The notes beneath the pieces were generated by a model, which did no database searches, was not told where the DNA came from, and saw nothing but the letters and a program-made list of their open reading frames with translations. From positions 41,466 to 105,465 of the forward strand of contig RHKP01000021.1 of NCBI GenBank assembly GCA_008363215.1: 64,000 nucleotides of DNA, read 5' to 3'. Positions 26,175-34,431 of this stretch are shown here, piece by piece (within the stretch, counting starts at the first letter, position 1; every line of letters begins with the position of its first letter). The position numbers and the translations under genes are program-made. The stretch is from Cyanobacteria bacterium CYA. Lineage in GTDB: Bacteria; Planctomycetota; Phycisphaerae; Phycisphaerales; UBA1924.

Positions 26175-27551
26175 GTGAACATCGAGACGCTCCCCATCGA
26201 CGCGGTCAAGGAGTACGACCGCAACCCCCGCACCATCAGCGACGCCGCCATCGACGCCGTCGCCAAGAGCATCGAGGCCTTCGGCTTCAAGATCCCGATC
26301 CTGATCGACGCGGAGAACGTCATCATCGCCGGGCACACGCGGCTGCGCGCTGCGCGGAAGCTTGGGCTCAAGGAGGTGCCGACGATCCGCGCGGACGACC
26401 TCACGCCGGACCAGGTCAAGGCGCTGCGCATCGCCGACAACAAGGTGGCGTCGCTCACCTCGTGGGACATGGAACTGCTGCCCATCGAGCTCGCCGACCT
26501 GAAGGGCGTCGACTTCGACCTCGCGCTGCTGGGCTTCAGCGCCGAGGATCTCGCGGCGATCATGGCTCCCGCCGGCAACGAAGGGCTCGTCGACCCCGAC
26601 GATGTGCCCGCGCCGCCCGACGCAGCGACGACGGTGCCCGGCGACATCTGGGTGCTCGGCAACCACCGGCTGATGTGCGGCGACTCGTCGAAGCCGGAGG
26701 ACCTCAATCGGCTGCTCGACGGGCAGCCGGTCCACCTGGTCAACACCGATCCGCCGTACAACGTGAAGGTCGAGCCGCGGAGCAACAACGCCATCGCGGC
26801 CGGGCTGTCTTCGTTCACGATGGCGCAGCGGAAGGACGCCAGCGCCGGCGACCAGCAGTCAGCGGACCTGCACCGCTACCCCGAGAAGTCCAAGCCGACG
26901 CACAAGAAGCTCCGAGCCAAGGACCGGCCGCTGGCGAACGACTTCGTGTCGGACCAGGAGTTCGACCGCCTGCTCGCGGCGTGGTTCGGCAACATCGCCC
27001 GCGTGCTCATCCCCGGCGGCGGGTTCTACATCTGGGGCGGCTACGCCAACTGCGCGAACTACCCGCCGGTGCTCAAGGCGATGGAGCTGTACTTCTCGCA
27101 GGCGGTGATCTGGATCAAGGAGCATCCGGTCCTGACCCGCAAGGACTTCATGGGCAACCACGAGTGGTGCTTCTACGGCTGGAAGGAGGGCGCGGCGCAC
27201 CGGTTCTTCGGCCCCAACAACGTGCCCGACACGTGGAGCATCAAGAAGGTCAACCCGCAGAGCATGGTCCACCTGACAGAGAAGCCGGTGGAACTCGCGC
27301 GTCGGGCCATCGAGTACTCGTCCCGGCCCGGCGAGCACGTCCTCGATCTCTTCGGCGGCAGCGGCAGCACGCTCATCGGCGCGGAGATGACCGGGCGGCG
27401 GGCGTTCCTGATGGAGCTCGACCCGCTGTACTGCGACGTGATCGTGCAGCGCTGGGAGAAGTTCACGGGCCGCAAGGCGGAGCGCGTGGGCTCGAACGCT
27501 GTGGCCGAAGAGAAAGCCGCGACGAGGGTCGCGGCTGGGAGCAAGGCGTGA
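26175..27551 (+). CDS. ParB-domain DNA methyltransferase (beta class)
   Basis: 458 residues from GTG 26175 (CGGAG before it). The N-terminal ParB-like domain (about 1-100) reads IDAVKEYDRNPRTIS, then IAGHTRLRAARKLG and DNKVA. The methyltransferase domain has TDPPYN near residue 192 and LDLFGGSGSTLIGAE near 392. DPPY first, then FGGSGS, is the beta class. ParB-methylase fusions are typical phage orphan enzymes that modify phage DNA against host restriction; target base (N6A or N4C) is uncertain. It may also regulate or protect against the element's own restriction clusters. Confidence 0.87.
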   Translation: MNIETLPIDAVKEYDRNPRTISDAAIDAVAKSIEAFGFKIPILIDAENVIIAGHTRLRAARKLGLKEVPTIRADDLTPDQVKALRIADNKVASLTSWDMELLPIELADLKGVDFDLALLGFSAEDLAAIMAPAGNEGLVDPDDVPAPPDAATTVPGDIWVLGNHRLMCGDSSKPEDLNRLLDGQPVHLVNTDPPYNVKVEPRSNNAIAAGLSSFTMAQRKDASAGDQQSADLHRYPEKSKPTHKKLRAKDRPLANDFVSDQEFDRLLAAWFGNIARVLIPGGGFYIWGGYANCANYPPVLKAMELYFSQAVIWIKEHPVLTRKDFMGNHEWCFYGWKEGAAHRFFGPNNVPDTWSIKKVNPQSMVHLTEKPVELARRAIEYSSRPGEHVLDLFGGSGSTLIGAEMTGRRAFLMELDPLYCDVIVQRWEKFTGRKAERVGSNAVAEEKAATRVAAGSKA

Positions 27552-27559
27552 TGTGCGCC

Positions 27560-27817
27560 TCACTCATCAAGGGTGGGCAGCGGGCCGTCGGTCGCTTCGT
27601 CCCATTCGAGGGCGTAGCGCTCGGCGATGTCCTCCAGGTCGTGGTCGGTCAGGTACTCGGCGGTCTTCCGCTCCTGGCACGCTGCGACGGCCCGTGCGAG
27701 GTCCGCCCACTCCTCGATGGTGAGCATCTGGTCCTGGCGTGCGCCGAGCAGGTAGAGCGCGGCCTGCAGCACGGCTTCGAGTTGCGCTTCGCGGTTGGGG
27801 GCGGGCGTCGCGTTCAT
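27560..27817 (-). CDS. Small unknown phage protein
   Basis: 85 residues, GGGAG 9 bp before ATG 27817. Helical and acidic with a WADLARAVAAC segment and an ALEWDEATDG end. Last gene of the leftward series of six small genes that reads away from the structural genes. Convergent with the ParB-methyltransferase. Confidence 0.55.
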   Translation of the reverse strand: MNATPAPNREAQLEAVLQAALYLLGARQDQMLTIEEWADLARAVAACQERKTAEYLTDHDLEDIAERYALEWDEATDGPLPTLDE

Positions 27818-27820
27818 GGG

Positions 27821-28345
27821 TCAGGCTCCCTTCCCCGCCACGAACACCCCGCGCTCGTGCTTCTTGAACCTCGCGGCCGTGCCCTTGGCGGCGATCTCGC
27901 GGATGATCGCGGCGTACAGCGTGGCCTCCGGCGTCTTGCCGCCGGGGCTCGTCCACAGACCCTTGGCCTCCATCGCGGCGATCATCTCCTTGGCCCGCAT
28001 GGGCACCTCGCTCGCGGCGAGCACCTGCGCGGCCGCGTCGAGCGCGCTGACCCGCTTGGGCTTGGGCTCCTTGGCGGGCTTCGGGGCCTTCTCGCTCTTG
28101 GGCTGCTTCCCCTTGGAGGCCGCGGCCAAGTTCGCGTTGTTGGCCACCTCCTTCTCGCTGGGGACCTCGTGGTCCTGCTTCCCGCCCGCGAGCCGGTCCT
28201 TGATCTCCGCGAGCGCCGCCTTGCGGAGGCGCTCCGTGTTCGACGCGGCGGCGTCGGGCTTGCGCTTGGGGATGCGCTTGCCGCCTGGGCCGACGGCTCG
28301 CTTCATCGCGGGGGTGCTGCTGGGCTTCTTCGTCTTCGTGCTCAT
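27821..28345 (-). CDS. HARE-HTH domain protein
   Basis: 174 residues from ATG 28345 (GGAG 6 bp before; ATG 28351 is too close to it). The first 100 residues are Lys/Pro/Ala-rich and basic, likely disordered. The C-terminal 70 residues ([20 protein letters not shown], then MEAKGLW ... [10 protein letters not shown] ... FKKHERGVF) match the HARE-HTH (HB1/ASXL) winged-helix pattern found in DNA-linked proteins, including restriction enzymes. A DNA-binding or nucleoid-like role is inferred. Confidence 0.65.
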   Translation of the reverse strand: MSTKTKKPSSTPAMKRAVGPGGKRIPKRKPDAAASNTERLRKAALAEIKDRLAGGKQDHEVPSEKEVANNANLAAASKGKQPKSEKAPKPAKEPKPKRVSALDAAAQVLAASEVPMRAKEMIAAMEAKGLWTSPGGKTPEATLYAAIIREIAAKGTAARFKKHERGVFVAGKGA

Positions 28346-28438
28346 GGTCATCTCCGAACTCGGGGTTGGAACCCCCGTCGCACGCTGCGGCGGGGAAGCG
28401 TGGCCGTCGCGGTTCCCCGCGACGCCGCGTGCGGGTGT

Positions 28439-28690
28439 TCAGCGGCTCTGCACGATGCTGATCTGGAACTCGGAGCCGTCCTCCATCCGAAGCACCAGGC
28501 CCTTGTTGCTCGTGAGCAGTTGCGCGCCGTCAAAGGTGTCGGCGTGGGCCAGGCCCTCGGCCTCGCTCACCATGTCACGGGCGATGTCGGCCAGCGCGAT
28601 GTCGTCGTCCTCGCCCTCGGTCTCTTCGCGGGCGTCGAGGAGGTTCTGGATCAGGGACAGCAGCGTGTTCTGCAGGTCGGTCTCGTTCAT
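28439..28690 (-). CDS. Small acidic unknown protein
   Basis: 83 residues, ATG 28690 preceded by a good GGAG-type site. Strongly acidic centre (EETEGEDDDIALADIA), then a beta hairpin (LVLRMEDGSEFQISIV). The fold and charge could suit a DNA-mimic or inhibitor, but that is speculation. Member of the leftward small-gene series. Confidence 0.5.
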   Translation of the reverse strand: MNETDLQNTLLSLIQNLLDAREETEGEDDDIALADIARDMVSEAEGLAHADTFDGAQLLTSNKGLVLRMEDGSEFQISIVQSR

Positions 28691-28717
28691 GGTCGCTCTC
28701 CTTGGGCGAGCGGGCGT

Positions 28718-29002
28718 TCAGCAGCCCGCGACGCGTTCGATCTCGTTGAGGACGTCGTGGACCATCGAGTTGGTGGCGGCCGCCTGTCCCCGGCGGTCCC
28801 GCCCGTAGACGTGCTTGGCGACCTCCACGGCCTTCGCGTAGCGGTCCTCGCGGCTCTCGTCGCGGCGGAACTCGGCGATGACCTTGTCGAACCGGCCTTC
28901 CGCGCGGCTCATGCGGACCACGCTGGCGGCCGCGCCGTCGGCCGTGGCTCGTACCGTGATGTCTTCCTCGATGCCCTGGATGACGATGTGCTTGATCTTC
29001 AT
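28718..29002 (-). CDS. Small unknown phage protein
   Basis: 94 residues from ATG 29002 after a GGAG-type site. Starts with a beta strand (MKIKHIVIQGIEEDITV), followed by charged helices (RYAKAVEVAKHVYGRD). No family recognised. Spaced like its neighbours in the leftward small-gene series. Confidence 0.5.
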   Translation of the reverse strand: MKIKHIVIQGIEEDITVRATADGAAASVVRMSRAEGRFDKVIAEFRRDESREDRYAKAVEVAKHVYGRDRRGQAAATNSMVHDVLNEIERVAGC

Positions 29003-29023
29003 GGCGTGTCTCCTTGGCGGGGG

Positions 29024-29293
29024 TTACTCGGCGTCGGCCAGGAAGGCCTCGACGTGCTCGCGATCCATCCCGCTCATGAACCCGACCAGGTCGATCAGGT
29101 CGCTGCGGACTTTGCCGAGGTCGCCGGTGCGGCCCCAGTTCTTCGGGTCGGCCTTGGCTCCCTCGGCGTGCTTGTCGAGTTCCATCTGCAGCACGTCCAT
29201 CAGGCGGGCGATGTCGTTTCGCCGGGTGGCGTACGTCTCGGCGGCGGTTGGTTGCTGGGGGGCGGGCGTGCGGTTGTGCTTGCGTGCGTTCAT
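29024..29293 (-). CDS. Small helical unknown protein
   Basis: 89 residues. After a polar start rich in Pro and Gln, residues 25-89 are amphipathic helices (DIARLMDVLQMELDKHAEG, LGKVRSDLIDLVGFMSGMD). Ends in Ala-Asp-Ala-Glu. It may dimerise, but no function can be named. Confidence 0.5.
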   Translation of the reverse strand: MNARKHNRTPAPQQPTAAETYATRRNDIARLMDVLQMELDKHAEGAKADPKNWGRTGDLGKVRSDLIDLVGFMSGMDREHVEAFLADAE

Positions 29294-29353
29294 CTACTTG
29301 CTCCTATGCGTTGGCTTGGGCTGGTGAACAAAGAAGCCCGCATTACGCGGGCT

Positions 29354-29674
29354 TCAGGTCGTCGGCAGTTCGGGGTTGCGAGGGCTTGTTGGGGCCTCTT
29401 CGCGTGCGGCCTCGCGGGCCGCGTCGCTCCGCCCTTGGCGGTAGCCGGTATGCAGTCCCTCGCGGTACCCGGCTTCGAAGGCGTGGCGGACCAGGTCGCG
29501 GATCGACCACACCGGGATCTCGTGGAAGTCGAGTCTGTCGCTCTTGCGGGTGTCAAGCGTCTCCAGCAGCAGTTCGACCTTGGCCCATTCCATCTCGGCG
29601 TCCAGGGCCTTCTGCTTGCTGATCCCGTCGAGGCTGGTCTTGGTGGTCTTCTTGGCGTTTCGCGGGGCGTTCAT
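29354..29674 (-). CDS. Small unknown protein, first of the leftward series
   Basis: 106 residues from ATG 29674, with GGAGAC upstream; longer readings lack such a site. Basic N-terminus (RNAKKTTKT), a central helix, and a C-terminal region with Arg-rich repeats (GYREGLHTGYRQGRSDAAREAAREE). It begins the leftward transcription unit whose promoter should lie in 29675-29844. Confidence 0.5.
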   Translation of the reverse strand: MNAPRNAKKTTKTSLDGISKQKALDAEMEWAKVELLLETLDTRKSDRLDFHEIPVWSIRDLVRHAFEAGYREGLHTGYRQGRSDAAREAAREEAPTSPRNPELPTT

Positions 29675-29844
29675 CGTCGTGGTCTCCGTCGCGTGCGGGG
29701 GTTTGGTTCTTCCCGCTCGTGTGTGACACACATTGGCCGGCTGATGGGGAACAGGCAAGGCGTTCGGCCTGCATTTCTCGATGATTCTGCGACATGTGGG
29801 CAACTCTGCCGCCCATGTGGGCAACCGCGCGCGGGAGGTCCGCG
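29675..29844. promoter_or_regulatory. Divergent control region between small genes and late genes
   Basis: A near-palindrome TGTGTGACACACA (about 29720-29732) and a direct repeat CATGTGGGCAAC (near 29793 and 29813) lie between oppositely directed genes. These suit operator sites for a regulator that switches between the two directions. No clear -35/-10 pair was found. Confidence 0.45.
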
Positions 29845-30102
29845 ATGACTCCCGAACACGCGCCTAGTCCCGAGCATTCACAGGGGATGTCCCGGCTCAA
29901 TCCGGCAGCGCTTGGCGTCGCGGACGCCGCCCGCGTGCTGACGCGGATCGGGGGCGTGGGTGGCAAGCCCGTCACCGAGGAGATGCTTCGCGTCGACATC
30001 GACGCGGGCGCGCCGACGAACGCCAACGGCACCATCAACCTCGTGCACTACGCCGCGTGGCTCGTGAAGGAGATGAACCAGGGGGGTGGCGGTGGCGATT
30101 GA
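29845..30102 (+). CDS. Small HTH-like protein before the terminase
   Basis: 85 residues from ATG 29845 (GGGAGG 6 bp before). The body resembles the first 60 residues of the next gene: NPAALGVADAARVLTRIGG ... HYAAWLVKEM here, DPRQLKPGELARLLNSTPL ... RYVAWLVTTR there. It may be a small-terminase-like DNA-recognition protein or a duplicate of the terminase N-terminal domain. It overlaps the terminase start by 11 bp. Confidence 0.6.
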   Translation: MTPEHAPSPEHSQGMSRLNPAALGVADAARVLTRIGGVGGKPVTEEMLRVDIDAGAPTNANGTINLVHYAAWLVKEMNQGGGGGD

Positions 30103-32377
30103 CCCTCGCCAACTCAAGCCCGGCGAGCTCGCGCGGCTGCTCAACAGCACGCCGCTGGGCGAGGTGATCAGCGAGCGGCAACTCCACCGGCATCGCACGC
30201 GCGCCGGGTTCCGTGTTGCGGCCGACGGGGACGCGGGCAAGGCCGATCTGTTCCGGTACGTCGCGTGGCTGGTGACCACGCGGCACGAAGCGCTGGCGGA
30301 GGCGGCTCGCACGCCCGAGGGGCTCACGGGCTACGAGGCGATGAAGGAGCGGGCCCGGCTCCGCAACGCCATGCTCTCGCTTTCGGGGCGCGACATCGGC
30401 GACCTGCCAGCGGTCGCAGACCCCGCTCGGCGGGCGCGGGCCGCGAAGGACTTCCGGTACTTCTGCGAGACCTACTTCGGGCAGACCTTCCACCTCAAGT
30501 GGTCCGACGACCACCTGAAGGTCATCGCCAAGATCGAGCAGGCGGTGCTCGAGGGCGGGCTGTTTGCGATGGCGATGCCGCGCGGCTCGGGCAAGACCAG
30601 CCTGTGCGAGGTCGCGTGCCTGTGGGCGCTGCTGTACGGGCACCGCGAGTTCGTGGCGCTCATCGGCTCCGACGAAGAGCACGCGGCCGGGATGCTCGAG
30701 TCGATCAAGGCGGAGCTGGAGAACAGCGAACTCCTCGGCGCGGACTTCCCGGAGGTCTGCCATCCGATCCGCTCGCTCGAGGGCATCCACCAGCGGGCCT
30801 CGGGCCAGCTCTACCAGGGCAAGCAGACCCACATCGGCTGGACGGCCCGCGAGATCGTGCTGCCGACCATTCCCGGCTCGGCGGCGTCGGGTTCGATCAT
30901 CCGTGTCGCCGGCATCACCGGGCGCATCCGCGGCATGAAGCACAAGCGAGTCGACGGTGTCAGCGTGCGTCCCTCGCTCGTGCTGATCGACGACCCGCAG
31001 ACCGACGAGAGCGCCCGGTCGCCGTCGCAGTGCGCCAACCGCGAGCGGATCCTGGCCGGCGCGATCCTGGGCCTGGCGGGGCCGGGCCGGAAGATCGCCG
31101 GGCTCATGACGCTGACGGTCGTCCGGCCCGACGACCTGGCCGACCGCATCCTCGACCGCGACAAGCACCCGCAGTGGCAGGGCGAACGAACGAAGATGGT
31201 GTACTCGTTCCCGACCGCCGATCGGCTGTGGGCGGATTACGCCCGTCTGCGGGCCGAGGGTCTCAAGGCCGACCGGGGCGGGGCGGAGGCGACCGCGTTC
31301 TACAAGGCGCACCGTGCGGACATGGACGCCGGCGCGGTGATCGCGTGGCCCGAACGCTTCAACCACGACGAGTTGTCGGCGGTGCAGCACGCGATGAACC
31401 TGCGCCTGCAGAACGAGGCCGCGTTCTTCGCCGAGTACCAGAACGAGCCGCTCCCGGAGGTCGAGGTTGCGGACGACCTGCTCAGCGCCGACCAGATCGC
31501 GGCCAAGGTCAACGGCCATGCCCGCGGACTCGTGCCGTTGGGATGCTCGCACCTGACGATGTTCGTGGACGTGCAGGGCAAGGCTCTGTTCTACGTCGTG
31601 GCGGCGTGGGAGGATGACTTCACGGGGCATGTGATCGACTATGGCACGGAGCCCGACCAGAAGCAGGCGTACTTCACGCTGCGGGACATCAAGCGGACGC
31701 TCGGGGCGGCGTCGACTCGCGCCGGCGTCGAGGGGGCGATCTACGCCGGGCTCGAGCGACTCATGGACGCGACCGTCGCTCGCGAGTGGCGGCGCGATGA
31801 CGGGGCGATGGTGCGGATCGACCGCTGCCTGGTCGACGCCAACTGGGGCTCGTCGACCGACGTCGTCTACCAGTTCTGCCGCCAGAGCCCGCACGCCAGC
31901 GTGCTGACCCCCAGCCACGGGCGGTACGTCGGCGCGAGCAGCCTGCCCTTCAGCGAGTACAAGCGCAAGCGTGGCGAGCGGGTCGGGCTGAACTGGCGAG
32001 TCCCCGTGGTGACCGGTAAGCGAGCGGTGCGGCATGTGCTCTTCGACACGAACTTCTGGAAGTCGTTCTTGCATGCGCGGCTTGCCGTGCCGATGGGCGA
32101 CCCGGGCGGGCTCTCCCTCTTCGGTCACAAGCCCGAGCACCACCGACTGCTTTCGGAGCACCTGACCAGCGAGTACCGCGTGCGGACGGAGGGCCGGGGA
32201 CGCACGGTTGACGAGTGGAAGCTCCGGGTCGAAGGGCTCGACAACCACTGGCTGGACGGCCTCGTGGGCTGCGCGGTCGCGGCGTCGATGGCAGGGGCTG
32301 TGCTGTTCGGCACGGACCAGAAGGTGGTCGTGCGGCCACGGCTGAAGCTGTCGGCGTTGAAGGAGCGGACGCGATGA
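30092..32377 (+). CDS. Terminase large subunit with N-terminal HTH-like extension
   Basis: 761 residues from GTG 30092 (AGGGGGG before it; GTG 30086 also in frame). About 60 extra N-terminal residues look like a DNA-binding module. The ATPase has Walker A MPRGSGKTS near residue 163 and Walker B LVLIDDPQTDES near 294. The nuclease half starts with FVDVQGK near 490 and ends with LDNHWLDGLVGCAVAAS, suiting RNase H-like packaging nucleases. It is longer than typical (450-600). It should cut and package phage DNA into the prohead with the portal encoded downstream. Confidence 0.85.
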   Translation: MAIDPRQLKPGELARLLNSTPLGEVISERQLHRHRTRAGFRVAADGDAGKADLFRYVAWLVTTRHEALAEAARTPEGLTGYEAMKERARLRNAMLSLSGRDIGDLPAVADPARRARAAKDFRYFCETYFGQTFHLKWSDDHLKVIAKIEQAVLEGGLFAMAMPRGSGKTSLCEVACLWALLYGHREFVALIGSDEEHAAGMLESIKAELENSELLGADFPEVCHPIRSLEGIHQRASGQLYQGKQTHIGWTAREIVLPTIPGSAASGSIIRVAGITGRIRGMKHKRVDGVSVRPSLVLIDDPQTDESARSPSQCANRERILAGAILGLAGPGRKIAGLMTLTVVRPDDLADRILDRDKHPQWQGERTKMVYSFPTADRLWADYARLRAEGLKADRGGAEATAFYKAHRADMDAGAVIAWPERFNHDELSAVQHAMNLRLQNEAAFFAEYQNEPLPEVEVADDLLSADQIAAKVNGHARGLVPLGCSHLTMFVDVQGKALFYVVAAWEDDFTGHVIDYGTEPDQKQAYFTLRDIKRTLGAASTRAGVEGAIYAGLERLMDATVAREWRRDDGAMVRIDRCLVDANWGSSTDVVYQFCRQSPHASVLTPSHGRYVGASSLPFSEYKRKRGERVGLNWRVPVVTGKRAVRHVLFDTNFWKSFLHARLAVPMGDPGGLSLFGHKPEHHRLLSEHLTSEYRVRTEGRGRTVDEWKLRVEGLDNHWLDGLVGCAVAASMAGAVLFGTDQKVVVRPRLKLSALKERTR

Positions 32378-32556
32378 AAGCAAAGCCGCCGCCAAAGCAG
32401 GATGCCAAGCCCAAGGGCATTGTCTGCCCGACCTGCGGCTGTTGCCACTTCGAGGTGGTCTACACCCGCGCGACCCCGACCGGCACGATTCGCCGTCGGC
32501 GGCAGTGCCGTCACTGCGGGCGACGTGTCACGACAAGCGAGCGCCTTGGGCCATGA
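32374..32556 (+). CDS. NrdR/Ogr-like zinc-ribbon protein
   Basis: 60 residues; the ATG overlaps the terminase stop. A four-Cys zinc ribbon (CPTCG ... CRHCG) is combined with RRRRQCRHCGRRVTTSE, close to the N-terminal zinc domain of the repressor NrdR and reminiscent of phage Ogr/Delta activators. Sitting just before repeat copy 3 and the head genes, it is a candidate late-gene regulator. Confidence 0.65.
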   Translation: MKAKPPPKQDAKPKGIVCPTCGCCHFEVVYTRATPTGTIRRRRQCRHCGRRVTTSERLGP

Positions 32557-32605
32557 TCGCTCACTCGGTTCTACCGGTGGAACAGATCCTCGAAATGTTG
32601 ATGCG

Positions 32606-32643
32606 AAGCGGGCAGATGGCTCCGCCGCTGCATAGGGGACACC
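32606..32643 (+). repeat. Dispersed two-block repeat, copy 3
   Basis: AAGCGGGCAGAT (32606-32617), 9 variable bases, GCTGCATAGGGGACACC (32627-32643). It lies in the 122-bp gap before the head and tail operon. Identical to copies 1 and 2 in the first block and through GCTGCATAGGG. Confidence 0.75.
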
Positions 32644-32678
32644 TAGAGGTCGCGCTGTGCGGCCCGTGAGGTGAACCC

Positions 32679-32885
32679 GTGCCCAACCCCGCCCCCAACC
32701 TCGAGCAGACCGTCCGCGAGAACGCGGTGCAGCCCGCGAAGGCGTCGGTGGACGGTCAGTCCGTCGAGCAGCAGCCATTGAAGGACCAACTCGAGGTCGT
32801 CCGCTTCTTCGCGTCCAAGGACGCCGCGAAGAAGCCCGGCCTCGGGATCAAGTTCGCCAAGATCGTCCCGCCCGGTGCCGTCTGA
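32679..32885 (+). CDS. Small protein between terminase and portal
   Basis: 68 residues from GTG 32679. It lies where lambda encodes the 68-residue head-joining protein gpW, but the sequence shows no gpW pattern. Gln/Glu-rich N-terminus, then QLEVVRFFASKDAAKKPGLG. Possibly a head-completion or scaffold-like protein by position alone. Confidence 0.5.
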   Translation: MPNPAPNLEQTVRENAVQPAKASVDGQSVEQQPLKDQLEVVRFFASKDAAKKPGLGIKFAKIVPPGAV

Positions 32886-32892
32886 ACCACGC

Positions 32893-34431
32893 ATGCTGAA
32901 AGCCATCGCCAACATCATGAGCCGGGTCGGTCGCGGAACGTCTGCGGACTCTCCCTCCCCGGCGGCGTCGCGTGAACCGCACGGAAGCGGTCCACGCGGC
33001 GGCCGTCGATTGGTCGTCGCCAAGTTCGACTCGGCGCAAACGACCGCCGACAACCGCAAGCACTGGGCGAACGCCGACGGCCTCTCGCCCAACGCCGCTA
33101 TCAACCCCGAAGTACGGCGCGTTCTGCGCAACCGGGCCCGCTACGAGGTCGCCAACAACTCCTACGCCAAGGGCATCGTTCTCACGCTCGCCAACGACAC
33201 CATCGGCACCGGTCCCCGGCTGCAGATGCTCACCGGCGACGCCGAAGCCAACGCCCGCATCGAGGACGCGTTCGACCAGTGGTCGCGGGCCGTGGACCTG
33301 CCCGGCAAGCTGCGCACCATGCGGATGGCCCGAGCCGAGACGGGCGAGGCGTTCGCGCTGCTGGTGAACAACCCGGGCGTGGCGTCGCACGTGTCGCTGG
33401 ACGTGAAGCTGATCGAGGCGGATCAGGTCTGCTCGCCGCTCATGCGCCGTGGCCGGAGCGACGAGATCGACGGCATCCTCCTCGACCAGTGGGGCAACCC
33501 CTCGGCATACCGCGTCCTCAAGCGGCATCCCGGTGATAGCACAGCGCTCCGCGCCCCACTCGACGATCTGCTCGCGTACGACACGCTCCCGGCCGCATCC
33601 GTCGTGCACTACTACCGCGCCGACCGCCCGGGCCAGCTCCGCGGCATCCCCGACATCACGCCGGCGCTTCCGCTTTTCGCGCAGCTCCGCCGGTACACGC
33701 TCGCGACCATCGCGGCCGCGGAGACGGCCGCCAACTTCGCCGCCGTCATCTACACCGACGCCCCGGCCAACGGCGAGGCTGATCCGCTCGAGCCGATGGA
33801 CGAGGTTGAGCTCGAGCAGCGTCTGGCGACCGTGCTCCCCGGCGGCTGGAAGCTCGGGCAGGTCCACGCCGAGCAGCCGACCACGACGTTCGGCGAGTTC
33901 AAGCGCGAGATCCTCAATGAGATCGCCCGCTGCCTGAACATGCCGTTCAACGTCGCGGCGGGGAACTCGTCCGGTTACAACTACGCCAGCGGCCGCCTGG
34001 ACCACCAGGTGTACTTCAAGAGCATCCGCGTCGAGCAGCACCAGCTGCAGCTCGCCGTGCTCGACCGCATCCTCAAAGCCTGGCTCAACGAGGCGGTGCT
34101 GGTCGAGGGGCTGCTCCCGCAGTCGCTCCGCACGATCGCCCGCACGCTCCCGGAGCACGCGTGGTTCTGGGATGGCGTCGAGCACGTCGATCCCGCGAAG
34201 GAAGCGACGGCACAGGCCACTCGCCTGGCCAACCACACGACCACGCTCGCTGTCGAGTTCGCCCGACAGGGACGCGATTGGGAGCAGGAGCTCCGCCAGC
34301 GGGCCAAGGAGCTCGCGCTCATGAACGAGCTGGGCCTCGCGCCTGCTGCGTCAGTGGCGAGCACCCCAAGCAAAGACACCGAACCCGCAGACCCCGTTGA
34401 CGAGGAGACCGCCAGTGCCAGTGCCGACTGA
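32893..34431 (+). CDS. Lambda-type portal protein
   Basis: 512 residues from ATG 32893. Portal hallmarks: RYEVANNSYAKGIVLTLAND, MRMARAETGEAFALL, VHYYRADRPGQLRGIPDITPAL, and CLNMPFNVAAGNSSGYNYASGRLD, all in the order seen in lambda gpB relatives. The C-terminus is Ala/Pro/Glu-rich. It forms the dodecameric vertex through which DNA is packaged. The protease-capsid gene starts within its last codons. The reading frame is uninterrupted, unlike the next gene. Confidence 0.88.
   Translation: MLKAIANIMSRVGRGTSADSPSPAASREPHGSGPRGGRRLVVAKFDSAQTTADNRKHWANADGLSPNAAINPEVRRVLRNRARYEVANNSYAKGIVLTLANDTIGTGPRLQMLTGDAEANARIEDAFDQWSRAVDLPGKLRTMRMARAETGEAFALLVNNPGVASHVSLDVKLIEADQVCSPLMRRGRSDEIDGILLDQWGNPSAYRVLKRHPGDSTALRAPLDDLLAYDTLPAASVVHYYRADRPGQLRGIPDITPALPLFAQLRRYTLATIAAAETAANFAAVIYTDAPANGEADPLEPMDEVELEQRLATVLPGGWKLGQVHAEQPTTTFGEFKREILNEIARCLNMPFNVAAGNSSGYNYASGRLDHQVYFKSIRVEQHQLQLAVLDRILKAWLNEAVLVEGLLPQSLRTIARTLPEHAWFWDGVEHVDPAKEATAQATRLANHTTTLAVEFARQGRDWEQELRQRAKELALMNELGLAPAASVASTPSKDTEPADPVDEETASASAD

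Noticed and set aside
26030..29848. A 1272-codon plus-strand open reading frame
   Set aside because: It runs out of frame through the ParB-methyltransferase and then antisense to six small genes with good ribosome sites. Its translation is low-complexity Arg/Gly text; it is a GC-rich artefact.
30035..32395. A 786-codon minus-strand open reading frame opposite the terminase
   Set aside because: The plus strand has a full terminase with ordered motifs; the antisense text has no recognisable domain.
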